Origin: CAYXVB01 sp964467785
Lineage (GTDB): Bacteria; Bdellovibrionota; UBA1018
NCBI GenBank assembly: GCA_964467785.1
Contig: CAYXVB010000028.1
Location: forward strand, 1-30,021
Length of the DNA stretch: 30,021 bases
Direction of reading: 5' to 3'
The position numbers and the translations under genes were made by a program. The notes under the pieces were generated by a model that did no database searches, was not told the DNA's origin, and worked only from the letters and a program-made list of their open reading frames with translations. This document shows, piece after piece, positions 1 to 9,892 of the stretch. Positions within the stretch are counted from its first letter, which is position 1; the number at the start of each line of letters is the position of its first letter.

Positions 1-480
1 ACCCATTCGAACGCGGACTTCGGCTTCGGGTTGAAGTGGAATCCCCTCGCGGGGATTCCCCGACTGGCTGTGCAATCCGGGCTTTCGGTGCGCACGGTCT
101 ACTTCGTACAGTCCGAATCCTTGAGCGTGACCCGCCTGGATTCGGCCGTGATCCCCGGTTTGACGCTGGGGCTGAGGTATCGGGCTCTGGAAATCTCCTC
201 GTTTTCGACGGTGCTTCATGCGCAGGGGACGATTCTGTTCGCCTCCAGCCTGTCCAACTTCACCATCCAAGCCGGCAACTCAGTCAAGACGGGCGTCGCC
301 CTGACGCAAAACTTGTCCAAGCGGTATCAGATTTCCGGGGATTTTTGGTATCAGCAGCTGGCCCAGGATTCCTCGATCGCCACCCACTCGCGCACCGATC
401 TCGGATTGACCTTCGGACTCAATATCCGATTCGACCCCGTGACCGATCCCGAAGAGCTCAAGAGAGGAGACTTGCCATGA
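1..480 (+). CDS. C-terminal part of a probable outer-membrane beta-barrel protein (5' truncated)
   Basis: The reading frame is open from the first base of the window and ends at TGA 478-480, so the N-terminus and any signal peptide lie outside. The visible 159 residues alternate polar and hydrophobic residues in short stretches rich in aromatic, Ser, Thr and Gly residues (for example LTLGLRYRAL, QISGDFWYQQ and LGLTFGLNIRF). This is typical of antiparallel strands of an outer-membrane barrel or autotransporter-like protein. The last amphipathic strand is followed by a charged tail (DPEELKRGDLP), so the chain does not end in the classical terminal aromatic residue. It overlaps the next gene by 4 bases (ATGA), implying translational coupling with the TIG lipoprotein. 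I do not recognise the family; the barrel call is inference from the residue pattern. Confidence 0.6.
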   Translation, partial: THSNADFGFGLKWNPLAGIPRLAVQSGLSVRTVYFVQSESLSVTRLDSAVIPGLTLGLRYRALEISSFSTVLHAQGTILFASSLSNFTIQAGNSVKTGVALTQNLSKRYQISGDFWYQQLAQDSSIATHSRTDLGLTFGLNIRFDPVTDPEELKRGDLP

Positions 481-1037
481 AGGTTCGTATCAACTTCACC
501 CGCCTATCCACCCGCCTGAAGGCTCTCGGAATGGCGACGCTCATCGCAGGCTGCGCCAATCCTCTCGGTGGCTTCTCGAAGCAAACCGCAGCCTTTCATC
601 CCGGGTTTCTAAGCACTTTCAAAATCGAGACGGTGGCCCCATCCATCGGCGTATTCAGGGGCGGGACCACGATCACCATCCAGGGTTCCGGCTTCTTGCC
701 GGGAGCCACGGTTTCGCTGGGAACCAAAGCCTGTCTCAACGTCAGCTATATCAGCGACAAGAAGCTCACTTGCGTGACTCCGAGCCACCAGGCCGGCGCC
801 GTAGCGGTCACCGTGGCGAATTCAGACTCGCGCGCCACGACCCTCAACGCAGGATTTGAATTCCTCGGCAGCGCCTCCGGCAACGAGCGCATCGGAATCG
901 CCTCATCCGGGGGCATCGCGGCCGGACCTGGCGTCCGTCTCCGCTTCAGCCTCGGAGGCGTGGGCAATCCGGTCCAGCCCGCCGGCACGGGCGTCCGCGC
1001 CCGGGTCGGCTTGCAAGGCGCCTTGGCGCAGCCTTGA
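477..1037 (+). CDS. Lipoprotein with an IPT/TIG domain
   Basis: 186-residue protein. The ATG at 477 overlaps the upstream stop (ATGA) and has an AGAGGAG Shine-Dalgarno about ten bases earlier. The N-terminus is a lipoprotein signal peptide: basic start (MKVR), hydrophobic segment and lipobox LIAGC with the lipidated Cys at residue 26. Residues about 54-135 form one immunoglobulin-like IPT/TIG domain, recognised by the pattern of a P-x-x-G start, GGTTITIQGSGF, a central Cys pair (ACLNVS ... KLTCVTP) and a VTVANSD strand. The last 50 residues are Gly/Ala-rich and low in complexity. TIG domains usually mediate adhesion or carbohydrate/protein contact at the cell surface. Coupling to a barrel-like gene suggests the two proteins work together at the outer membrane. 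The exact partner and role are unknown. Confidence 0.75.
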   Translation: MKVRINFTRLSTRLKALGMATLIAGCANPLGGFSKQTAAFHPGFLSTFKIETVAPSIGVFRGGTTITIQGSGFLPGATVSLGTKACLNVSYISDKKLTCVTPSHQAGAVAVTVANSDSRATTLNAGFEFLGSASGNERIGIASSGGIAAGPGVRLRFSLGGVGNPVQPAGTGVRARVGLQGALAQP

Positions 1038-1045
1038 GCCCTAAC

Positions 1046-2185
1046 TCAAGCTCCGGGATGAAACTCGCGCACCAATACCTGCTTGCGCGCATGGCGAGCT
1101 AAGGCGAGATCAATGAGCCGCGAGAGCAGCTCACGATAGCCGATTCCGGAAGCTTCCCACATCTTTGGATACATGCTGATCGAGGTGAAGCCCGGCATCG
1201 TGTTCACTTCGTTGAAATAAAACTCGCCGGTCTGGCGGTCACAGAACAGATCCACGCGCGAGAGTCCTTCGCACTCCAGCGCCGTGAAGGCGGCGATGGC
1301 GATACGCTGGGCTTCCCTCATCTGCTCGGGCGTGATCGCGGCCGGGATGCGCAAGGCCGCGCCGTTCTCGTCGAGGTACTTGGCCTCATAAGAATAGAAC
1401 TCGTGCGAAGGCGTGATCTCGCCCGCGACGCTCACCAGCGGCGGGGCGCCGGCGTCGGGATTCTCGAGCACGGAGAGTTCGATCTCGCGCGCGTTGATCG
1501 CCTTTTCGATCAGGACCTTGGTGTCGTAGCGAAAGGCGTCCGCGAGCGCTTGGGCGAGATGCGCTTCGTCCTTGACCTTGTGTACGCCCACGCTCGACCC
1601 GAGATTGGCGGGCTTGACGAAGGCCGGGAATCCGAGCTCGTTTTTCACCCGCGCGGCGAGAGCGTTCGGATCGCGCTTCCACACGTCCACCTTGGCGGAG
1701 ACGTAAGGCACGATCGGAAGCCCCGCATCGCGCACCAGGCGCTTGGCGACTTCCTTGTCCATTCCCACGGCTGAGGCGAGCACGCCGCAACCGACATACG
1801 CGACATCGGCAAGCTCAAACACGCCCTGAATGGTTCCATCCTCGCAAAGAGGGCCGTGCATCACCGGGAAGACGACGTCGATCTTGCGCGCCCCGGACAT
1901 CTTGCCCGCGGCAACTCCGAGCGGGAGGATCTGCGTGCCGACGGCTTCTGGATTGGGCGGCAGGATCACTCGAGGCGCATCCTTGAAAACGGGGAGCGAT
2001 TTTGCATTCGCATCAATGAGCGAAAGGTCGTTGAAATGCCAACGACCGTCCTTGTCGATCGCGATCGGAACGACTTCGTACTTCCCCGGATCGAGATTTC
2101 GAATCACCGAAGCTGCGGATTGCAGAGAGATTTCGTGTTCCCCGGATCGGCCACCATACAGGACTGCGACGCGTATTTTCGCCAT
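1046..2185 (-). CDS. ddl: D-alanine--D-alanine ligase
   Basis: Cytoplasmic ATP-grasp enzyme that joins two D-alanines for peptidoglycan precursor synthesis. The 379 residues fit the larger Ddl subgroup. Visible motifs: the N-terminal VAVLYGGRSGEHEIS with the substrate-binding Glu at residue 16; HGPLCEDGTIQG (110-121); the ATP-grasp lysine and omega-loop region KPANLGSSVGV with Ser198; EKAINAREIE; and the Mg/ATP site FNEVNTMPGFT (324-334) with two Asn ligands. The ATG at 2185 gives the canonical N-terminus directly. The gene is divergent from glutamate dehydrogenase with an 84-base spacer and converges on the TIG lipoprotein gene with only 8 bases between stops. It is a single gene here, not within a division/cell-wall cluster. 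Confidence 0.96.
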   Translation of the reverse strand: MAKIRVAVLYGGRSGEHEISLQSAASVIRNLDPGKYEVVPIAIDKDGRWHFNDLSLIDANAKSLPVFKDAPRVILPPNPEAVGTQILPLGVAAGKMSGARKIDVVFPVMHGPLCEDGTIQGVFELADVAYVGCGVLASAVGMDKEVAKRLVRDAGLPIVPYVSAKVDVWKRDPNALAARVKNELGFPAFVKPANLGSSVGVHKVKDEAHLAQALADAFRYDTKVLIEKAINAREIELSVLENPDAGAPPLVSVAGEITPSHEFYSYEAKYLDENGAALRIPAAITPEQMREAQRIAIAAFTALECEGLSRVDLFCDRQTGEFYFNEVNTMPGFTSISMYPKMWEASGIGYRELLSRLIDLALARHARKQVLVREFHPGA

Positions 2186-2207
2186 GCGTAAAAGTCTAGC
2201 ATGTCCC

Positions 2208-2237
2208 TTGATTCGCTTGCAAAGGGTGAGTTATGGT
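2208..2237 (+). promoter_or_regulatory. Candidate housekeeping promoter for gdhA
   Basis: TTGATT (2208-2213) and TATGGT (2232-2237) are separated by 18 bases, each matching four of six consensus positions of a sigma-70 type promoter. It lies 33 bases ahead of the chosen gdhA start, within the 84-base divergent spacer shared with ddl. Assigned by eye only. Confidence 0.3.
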
Positions 2238-2269
2238 CACCCCAACAACAACCCATCCTGAGGGAAATT

Positions 2270-3574
2270 ATGACCGACCAAAAGGGTACTCTGAGTTCTC
2301 ATCTTTGGGATTCGAGCGACCTCTATCGCAACTCCGTGATGCAGCTCCAGGAAGCCGCGGATACGATGAAGCTCGATCCAAATATCGCCGAACGCCTCAA
2401 GGTTCCGAAGCGCGCGCTCATCGTGAGCGTGCCGATCCGCCTCGACGACGGCACCGTGAAAGTTTTTGAAGGCTATCGCGTCCAGCACAACATGACCCTC
2501 GGGCCTGGCAAGGGCGGCATTCGCTTCCATCCGGAAGTCAACCTCTCCGAAGTCGCCGGCCTGGCGATGTTGATGACGATGAAGTGCTCGCTGGTCGGTC
2601 TCCCGCTCGGCGGCGCCAAGGGCGGTATCCGCGTCGATCCGTCGCAGCTTTCCCGCCAGGAAGCGCAAGCCCTCACCCGTCGTTACACGACCGAGATCAA
2701 CATGATCATCGGTCCGGATAAAGACATCCCGGCTCCGGACGTCGGCACCGACGCCCAGCACATGGCGTGGATGATGGACACCTTCTCCCAGGAACGCGGC
2801 TTTGCGACTCCGGGCGTGGTGACTGGCAAGCCGATCGAAATCGGCGGCTCGCTCGGCCGCGCCGAGAGCACCGGCCGTGGCGTGGTGTACTGCGTGCAGC
2901 ATGCGGCCAAGCACTTGGCCAAGCTCGGCAAACCGGGCCCCAAGATGGACAGCTCCACCACCGTCGTCGTGCACGGCTTCGGCAAGGTCGGCGCGGTCGC
3001 GGCGCTGGAGATCCACCAGCTCGGCTGCAAGGTCCTCGCGGTCAGCGACGTCAGCGGCGGCATCTATAACAAGAACGGTCTGAACATCCCGGACGTCCTC
3101 CGCTGGGTCGCCGTGAACAAGGTCGTCGCGGGCTACCCCGAGGCCGAAATGATCACCAACGAGGAACTGCTCGCGATCCCGTGCGATGTGCTGATCCCGG
3201 CCGCCATCGACGGCGTGATCACCGAAAAGAACGTGAGCAAGGTCAAAACGCGCATCATTTCCGAAGGCGCCAACGGCCCGATCACGGCGGACGCGCTCAA
3301 GGAACTCGAGTCCCGCGGCGTGTTCATCATCCCGGACGTGCTCGCTAACGCAGGCGGCGTGATTGTCTCCTACTTCGAGTGGGTGCAAGGCACGCAGAAC
3401 CTCTTCTGGTCCGAGCAGGAGGTCAACAACCGCCTCGCCCAGGTCATGGAGAACGCGTTCAAGAAGGTCATGGACATCCAGGCCAACTACAAGTGCGGCA
3501 TGAAGACGGCGGCGCTCATCGCGAGCGTCGATCGCCTCAACCGCGCGATGAGTCTCCGCGGCCTCTTCCCGTAA
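2270..3574 (+). CDS. gdhA: Glutamate dehydrogenase (Glu/Leu/Phe/Val dehydrogenase family)
   Basis: Catalyses reversible oxidative deamination of glutamate to 2-oxoglutarate and ammonia, linking nitrogen and carbon metabolism in the cytoplasm. The 434 residues match the hexameric bacterial family. The dimerisation/substrate domain shows GPGKGGIRFHP, TMKCSLVGLPLGGAKGGI with the substrate-binding Lys at 105 and catalytic Lys at 117, and APDVGT with catalytic Asp157. The Rossmann domain has GFGKVG (236-241), with acidic residues at the end of the second strand (VSDVSGG) suggesting NAD rather than NADP use. The C-terminus is the usual RGLFP. I chose ATG 2270 because GAGGGAA lies 5-10 bases upstream; the frame is open further upstream to 2201, but that extension has no family support. 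One base separates its stop from the next gene. Confidence 0.95.
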   Translation: MTDQKGTLSSHLWDSSDLYRNSVMQLQEAADTMKLDPNIAERLKVPKRALIVSVPIRLDDGTVKVFEGYRVQHNMTLGPGKGGIRFHPEVNLSEVAGLAMLMTMKCSLVGLPLGGAKGGIRVDPSQLSRQEAQALTRRYTTEINMIIGPDKDIPAPDVGTDAQHMAWMMDTFSQERGFATPGVVTGKPIEIGGSLGRAESTGRGVVYCVQHAAKHLAKLGKPGPKMDSSTTVVVHGFGKVGAVAALEIHQLGCKVLAVSDVSGGIYNKNGLNIPDVLRWVAVNKVVAGYPEAEMITNEELLAIPCDVLIPAAIDGVITEKNVSKVKTRIISEGANGPITADALKELESRGVFIIPDVLANAGGVIVSYFEWVQGTQNLFWSEQEVNNRLAQVMENAFKKVMDIQANYKCGMKTAALIASVDRLNRAMSLRGLFP

Positions 3575-3575
3575 G

Positions 3576-4688
3576 ATGCCTCAGAAAAGACTGATCGCTT
3601 TTTCAGTCATCGGGCTCGGAGCGGCGTTCGCGTCGCCCGAGCCCGTTTTTTCTTGGGATAATCACGACCAGTTGATCCCTTGGACCGAGCGCGCCCTCGC
3701 CCCTGCCGCCGCTCATCTCTATTCACGTTTGCGCGCGATTCCACGCGAGGCCACGGCCTCCACCTCCGTTCGCTACCTCCGGATCGCCGATGACCTCACG
3801 CTGAACCCCCGGTTCGCGCTTCCGGCCTTTCCCGCTGTCCGCAACACCGATACCTACGCCAACGAACCGGACGATGGGATGGACTCAGATCTCCCCGACT
3901 CCGCGGACCCGCAGAACTTTCGCGAGTTCATGGGCGGGAAAACCGGGCCCACTAGCCAGGGGTTCCGTCACATGTACTTTAGCGGCTGGACCGTGGCGCA
4001 TCCTTTCACCACGTTTCAGATTCCCACTTTCGCAATCGGGGAAGCCCCGATGCGCACTCAGATCCTCGCTACTTACGCGCGGGCGCTGCTACGCTCGACG
4101 GGAGCTACCGCGCAGGAAGACCAGCTCTGGGGTCTGCGTGTGTTGCTCTGGGCCGTGCACTACGTGCAGGACCTGGCCCAGCCGTTCCACAGCGTACAGA
4201 TTCCCTCCCTACGCTTTGTGCCGTGGCGCTCGGCCCTGGCTTGGCCTCCATCGCGGGGCTTTGACCGACTCATCGAGGAAACCACGCGCACGATGTCCAA
4301 CTATCACTTTGCCTACGAGGCTCAGTCCGCGATCGAGTTCTCGCAAGGACACTACGACAGCTGCCTCAAGGAGGCCGTCGCCCGCTCCACGTTACGGTGG
4401 GATCCCTCCCACCACAAATCCTCTCCCAAAGAGCTCGCCCTGGCAGTGGTGGACGCCTCGATCCGACTTGCGCCGCGCATGGCCTCAGCGGAGCTCGACT
4501 ATTACGGCGATTCGCTCATGAAGCCAGGCGTGGACGTGCCAAACAATCAAGGAACACCGGACTACCGCGCGCTTGCGGCGGATCCAAAGCTCGATTCCGC
4601 GCGCAAGGAACTTGAGGCGGTCACGTGCGAAGGCTACGCGAACGCGGTGACAGCGGCGAAGTATCTTATCGAATGGGCACTCCAGTAA
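3576..4688 (+). CDS. Secreted zinc-dependent phospholipase C / S1-P1 nuclease-fold protein
   Basis: 370-residue exported protein. Residues 1-26 form a signal peptide, and predicted cleavage leaves Trp27 as the mature N-terminus. This is notable because phospholipase C and S1/P1 nucleases use the N-terminal Trp as a zinc ligand. The other ligands of the three-zinc site can be traced: His30 (WDNH), an acidic cluster at 98-103, His132 (RHMYF), then H195-x3-D199-x5-H205 in HYVQDLAQPFHS, and H244-x3-E248 in NYHFAYE. The spacings of the last five equal those of Bacillus cereus PLC (H118, D122, H128, H142, E146). Substrate (phospholipid or nucleic acid) cannot be told from the sequence. The start lies one base after gdhA, so it may be cotranscribed, with no obvious Shine-Dalgarno of its own. 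Confidence 0.75.
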   Translation: MPQKRLIAFSVIGLGAAFASPEPVFSWDNHDQLIPWTERALAPAAAHLYSRLRAIPREATASTSVRYLRIADDLTLNPRFALPAFPAVRNTDTYANEPDDGMDSDLPDSADPQNFREFMGGKTGPTSQGFRHMYFSGWTVAHPFTTFQIPTFAIGEAPMRTQILATYARALLRSTGATAQEDQLWGLRVLLWAVHYVQDLAQPFHSVQIPSLRFVPWRSALAWPPSRGFDRLIEETTRTMSNYHFAYEAQSAIEFSQGHYDSCLKEAVARSTLRWDPSHHKSSPKELALAVVDASIRLAPRMASAELDYYGDSLMKPGVDVPNNQGTPDYRALAADPKLDSARKELEAVTCEGYANAVTAAKYLIEWALQ

Positions 4689-4715
4689 GCCAAGCTCGAT
4701 CTTCCATTGCAGTGC

Positions 4716-7700
4716 TTACCGGACTTCGCCAATCACTCGGTAAAGCTCCGCGCAATCGAAATGTCGTCCGCGTTGGCCCCTAGTGTAGACCAGAGGCCGC
4801 ACGGAAGTGGCAGCCTTCCATTTCTCCGAAAGGCGGAAGTCCCGACTCTCAAGCGCCGCCCGGGCTTCCTTGATCAAGGGTAGGTAGTCCGAAGTCCGAT
4901 AGGAAGAGGTCTGCAAACCGACCATCTGACTCAGGGCTCTTTCTATCGCACGCCTACTGCCATGCTGGATGATTCGACGTTTAAATCGTTCGTATCCCGC
5001 ATCCATTTCCCTCTCGAATGGACTCCCCGTTCTCAGTTCGACTTCCCAGATTGAAGAATGGACGGCCCTCGCAGTCAGATCCGCAAGCTCCGGTAGATCA
5101 GAAACGGGGCTTCGCAGCCATCCTTCCAGCAATAACGGTGAATATTGGTTGCTCACAAAGATCTCGCGAAGCTTCTTGATCTGCTCAGCATTTAACTTGG
5201 GCACTGAGGCAAAATGGTCACGAAACACTGCGTTTTCGGCTTCGGCAAACTCGTAGTTTGAAATCCGTCGGGCTAACCAATCGAACAATGCCACCGGGTC
5301 TTGCGTCGGGACCAGGACCTGCTTATCAATCGCGCTTCGTACCGCGTACATACTCAGGGTCCGATCGGACAACATGCCACGAAGAGCCGGATCCTTCGAC
5401 CAGTGCGAATCATTGATTAAGACAGCCCGCAACTTTTCGAGAGATCCAAGTCCCTCACTGGACACTTCCTGCTCGGACATCGCACGGACGGCCAAAAAGA
5501 CCCATTCGGGATGCCTTTTCGCCACTGGATCCTTCAGGATTTCGATAGCCGCCTCCTGCTGGTCGCGCAAGCCATAGCCCGACGACATATCACGAAGCGC
5601 CCTTGCGATCAGGGCCTCACGATCCGGAAGCTCAGTCGCTTTCAGCAACTGGTGCATGAGCGACCTACTCTGTCCCGATTCTATCGCATTGCGGAGCAGA
5701 CCGATGCCGCCCTCACTCTGAAGAATAGCAGGATCCGTAAGAAGCTTTTCAGCCAACTCTTCGCGCACAAAGGGTTCGCATTTGTTCCAAATCTTCGCAA
5801 CGAGATCGCTTCTATTCTGGAGATGCGGGTGCTCTAAAAGAAGTTTGCCCAATCTGTCACCGATGTTGGCCGTGCCGAAGATACGAGCGAGCTGCTCAGG
5901 AAATTTCACGATTCCAGGCCGACTCACTAACTCCTCGAACAGCGGGGCATTTCCCTTGGCCTCGTCAATCAGTGGGTTCATCGCCTTTGCAAGCGCTTTT
6001 GCCTCCGGTGACTCGAGCCAAACCGAGCTATCCAGCACGGAAGTGAGGAGCCCAATTCGGGCGCGCAAGCTCGGAGCTTCCGCCCCTTTTCCGGCAATCC
6101 ACTGAGTCACGATCTGACGCTCCCGGGGATCCACGCCCATGACCTGCACCCAGTTCTTGATAAACTCCTTGCTTTGATTCTCGCTCAAAGCGAGCTGTCG
6201 AATCTCCATGCGATCACTGTCACTGAGAGTATGCAGATTTTTGACCACCGATCGTCGCTGATACGCGAGCTCGATGCGGGTCTCACCCGAATTGACCGGG
6301 CTTTGCCCCACTTCGTGCAACTTCTTGAAATAAGACTTCGGATCGGCGTTCTTCGTCGGATATTCGGTGATCCGCGCGGCGGCCGAATTCAACAGCCGCA
6401 TCTCTTCCGGCGAGTCGATGATAAAGTCGGTCCGCTCGCGTGCTTCGGGTAGCAATTCAAAACGCGTGGTGAATCCCGTGGACCAAGCGCCCTTTTTCTT
6501 GCCCAGGACCGCGTAAAAGCCATTTCCTCTCGACGCTGACTCAAGATCTGAGTCCCTACGGGAGATAAACGCATTGGGCCGGCCAAAATGTCCCCGCAAA
6601 ATGCTCTCCATCGCATCAAATGTATGGGAGTCGTGGGCGCCCTCCAGCACCGCCACTCCGCGGGATTTTGCTATCTCCGCGGACGTCCTGCCATCTCCCC
6701 CACCCACCGGAAAGGAGGCAAGCGGCTCCCGCTGAAGCAGCACCACAAAATCTGGATGAACACCAGGTACTGCGGCCAACTTTGAGCCAAGACCCGTTTC
6801 CTTCAGGAGGCGAAAAGTCATTTCCAGGTCCGCGGACTGCGAGACCAACTTTGGCGCGTATCGATCCAACCAATACTTCGGGTAGCCGCTCAGAGCCACG
6901 GGAGGCGTTTCCTTGATAATCTGCTTCACGTCCTTGAGGTCTTCAGGGCTGGGTTGCAGATTGTATTGTGAAATTTTGGTTAAATAGCGAATCACCGCCA
7001 AAATTTCTGGATTGGACCCTGCCTTGGCTCGTGCCGTATTGGCGTGATTCGGGTTCCTCAAAAAGGTGATCTTCCCTGCGGAGGCATCCTGCAAAAAGCG
7101 GGATTTCTTGGCCTCCCATGCGGTCAGATCGCGCACAATGGGTTCATCGAGGGAGCGACTCGAAAGCTCGACGGCTCCGATAGAACCGGTGTCGTTATTC
7201 TGAAGCGCGAAATCCGGATCGTTCAAAAGCGCGGGTTTGTAATCCGGGCTTCCAGGCGATCCGACCGGCTGTCGAAGCGGGCGCACTTCCCACCGACCCA
7301 ACTCCGTCACCCGCGGATAACGTGCGGCGAGCCTTGACTCGAACTCCGCGGCTTTTTGCGGACTCCCGTCGACTGCCAGGTCAATGTCCTGGCCCGGGCG
7401 AAAGATTTCGAGAGTATCGTAATCGAATGCGGAATCCGGAAGTCGCTTCGAACCCCGAGCGCGCTCAAGATCCCAGCGTTGATAGTGAACCATCGCGGAA
7501 GCCGAACCACCGTAAAGATAAACCCGGAGGCCCAATTCTTTTGCGAGCTCCCGAATATATCGAAACTCCTCGACTTTGGAGAGGCCCTCGGGCAGCGCCT
7601 TGAGAATATCCTCCGGCTGGATCCCGAAACTCGCGGCCGCGGAAACCGCTTTAACGTCGCTCGATGCCCGCGCGGGGACCTCGTCAGCGGCGAACGCGAC

Positions 7701-7754
7701 TCCCGCCAAAATCGGATAAATAGCGAGCCACATCGAGATGAATGTAGGGATCAT
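4716..7754 (-). CDS. Secreted large protein: predicted CCA/PAP-like nucleotidyltransferase + ADP-ribosyltransferase-like domain + helical repeats (paralog A)
   Basis: 1012 residues from ATG 7754, chosen because it begins a clear signal peptide (MIPTFISMWLAIYPILAGVAFA|ADE); the frame extends to GTG 7847. Residues 75-130 show the nucleotidyltransferase signature: LYGGSAS (GGS at 82-84) and DIDLAVD (123-129), then WEVR with a third acidic residue, Glu156. Residues 250-275 (ILAVIRYLTK ... PEDLKDVKQ) resemble the neck region of CCA-adding enzymes. Residues 370-465 carry AHDSHTF (His374), MESIL, GNGFY (Tyr414), LLPEARERTDF and a Glu at 450/451, fitting the His-Tyr-Glu pattern of PARP-like ADP-ribosyltransferases. 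The remainder (about 500-1000) is helical with degenerate repeats. It is clearly paralogous to the protein at 15551-18427. Its base composition looks less GC-rich than its neighbours. Enzymatic roles are inferred; the target is unknown. Confidence 0.65.
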   Translation of the reverse strand: MIPTFISMWLAIYPILAGVAFAADEVPARASSDVKAVSAAASFGIQPEDILKALPEGLSKVEEFRYIRELAKELGLRVYLYGGSASAMVHYQRWDLERARGSKRLPDSAFDYDTLEIFRPGQDIDLAVDGSPQKAAEFESRLAARYPRVTELGRWEVRPLRQPVGSPGSPDYKPALLNDPDFALQNNDTGSIGAVELSSRSLDEPIVRDLTAWEAKKSRFLQDASAGKITFLRNPNHANTARAKAGSNPEILAVIRYLTKISQYNLQPSPEDLKDVKQIIKETPPVALSGYPKYWLDRYAPKLVSQSADLEMTFRLLKETGLGSKLAAVPGVHPDFVVLLQREPLASFPVGGGDGRTSAEIAKSRGVAVLEGAHDSHTFDAMESILRGHFGRPNAFISRRDSDLESASRGNGFYAVLGKKKGAWSTGFTTRFELLPEARERTDFIIDSPEEMRLLNSAAARITEYPTKNADPKSYFKKLHEVGQSPVNSGETRIELAYQRRSVVKNLHTLSDSDRMEIRQLALSENQSKEFIKNWVQVMGVDPRERQIVTQWIAGKGAEAPSLRARIGLLTSVLDSSVWLESPEAKALAKAMNPLIDEAKGNAPLFEELVSRPGIVKFPEQLARIFGTANIGDRLGKLLLEHPHLQNRSDLVAKIWNKCEPFVREELAEKLLTDPAILQSEGGIGLLRNAIESGQSRSLMHQLLKATELPDREALIARALRDMSSGYGLRDQQEAAIEILKDPVAKRHPEWVFLAVRAMSEQEVSSEGLGSLEKLRAVLINDSHWSKDPALRGMLSDRTLSMYAVRSAIDKQVLVPTQDPVALFDWLARRISNYEFAEAENAVFRDHFASVPKLNAEQIKKLREIFVSNQYSPLLLEGWLRSPVSDLPELADLTARAVHSSIWEVELRTGSPFEREMDAGYERFKRRIIQHGSRRAIERALSQMVGLQTSSYRTSDYLPLIKEARAALESRDFRLSEKWKAATSVRPLVYTRGQRGRHFDCAELYRVIGEVR

Positions 7755-7803
7755 CCTCCGCGACGCGGACCCATGGGTAAGATGCAGTCGACTCAAGGAA
7801 GGA

Positions 7804-7935
7804 TCATTGCTCAAAAACACTGAGCCTCTCTTGGCCGCCAATGGCACAGTGATCCAGCGAGTCAGCCGTTCGAAGCGAATGTCCGCTCAGAATCGACGCC
7901 GCCACTTTGGCAATGCGATCGCTTAGATTTCGCAT
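7804..7935 (-). CDS. Possible small ORF (43 aa) ahead of paralog A
   Basis: ATG at 7935 to TGA at 7804 encodes a 43-residue basic peptide starting MRNLSDRIAKVAASILSGHS and ending VFEQ. A full AGGAGGT box and a second AAGGTG lie 8-21 bases upstream on the minus strand, the strongest ribosome-binding sequence between 7755 and 8096. By contrast, the paralog A start at 7754 has GGAGG directly abutting its ATG. The small ORF ends 49 bases before that start. It could be a real small gene, a leader peptide or chance. No homology is recognised. Confidence 0.3.
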   Translation of the reverse strand: MRNLSDRIAKVAASILSGHSLRTADSLDHCAIGGQERLSVFEQ

Positions 7936-8096
7936 ACATCTCACCTTGGGACCTCCTGGTCTCTTCGGCGAAAAGCGAGAATCAATTAAACTATTGTCGC
8001 ATTCTAATGGCCCCTACCCTAAACACAGCAGGGCGCATACCGCAAAGGTCTGAAATTATTTGAAATATTGGACCAACAAAGGCGCCTTTTGAAAGG

Positions 8097-8425
8097 TTAG
8101 ATTCCGCTGGACTCCTCAAACCCCAAGATATCCACCCAGGTCACCCCGCTGGCGAGCGCCGACGACGGACGGGCGGGCTGACCCTTGATTCGGATCTTCT
8201 TTTTATTGAAGAGCGCCTTGAACTCAGTGCGCGAGATGTTCTTGAGCGCGAGGTTACGGTTCTGCTTACGCAGCTCATCCATCAAAACCGCGTCCAGCCG
8301 CGGCCGCGACGACGTGAGCTCGATCTTGATTCGGAATGCCTTGTGCGGCGGCTTTGGCGGCGCTTGCAAGCCGGCGCTGTCATTCTTTTGCTCTTCCACG
8401 TTCGGAGCCTTCGACTTCGTTTCGC

Positions 8426-8429
<4 letters not shown>
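8097..8429 (-). CDS. Small S4-like RNA-binding-domain protein
   Basis: 110 residues from GTG 8429, which overlaps the stop of the upstream response regulator (GTGA) and has AAAGGTGG a few bases before it. Residues 1-30 are polar and probably disordered. Residues about 44-103 match the S4 fold: SRPRLDAVL at the start, then ISRTEFKALF, KKIRIKG in place of the usual 'xVxVNG', and RPSSALASGVTWVDI in place of 'PSxxLxxGDxVxI'. S4 domains bind structured RNA in ribosomal protein S4, tyrosyl-tRNA synthetase and pseudouridine synthases; here it stands alone, as in heat-shock protein Hsp15. It is the third gene of an overlapping operon with a histidine kinase and sigma-54 regulator, so it may be a coupled regulatory or accessory protein. 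The S4 call is by motif pattern. Confidence 0.65.

Positions 8430-9888
<1,459 letters not shown>

Positions 9889-9892
<4 letters not shown>

Noticed and set aside
36..476. In-frame upstream extension of the TIG lipoprotein gene to position 36
   Set aside because: It would bury the lipoprotein signal peptide inside the protein and overlap the barrel gene; ATG 477 has a Shine-Dalgarno and proper signal peptide.
2237..3388. 383-codon open frame antisense to gdhA
   Set aside because: It mirrors the well-supported glutamate dehydrogenase; its composition (His/Asp/Arg-rich, no motif) is a typical GC-rich antisense shadow.
8079..8090. Palindrome AAAGGCGCCTTT after the S4-like gene
   Set aside because: A perfect palindrome without loop cannot form a normal terminator hairpin, and no repeat of it was found to suggest an operator.
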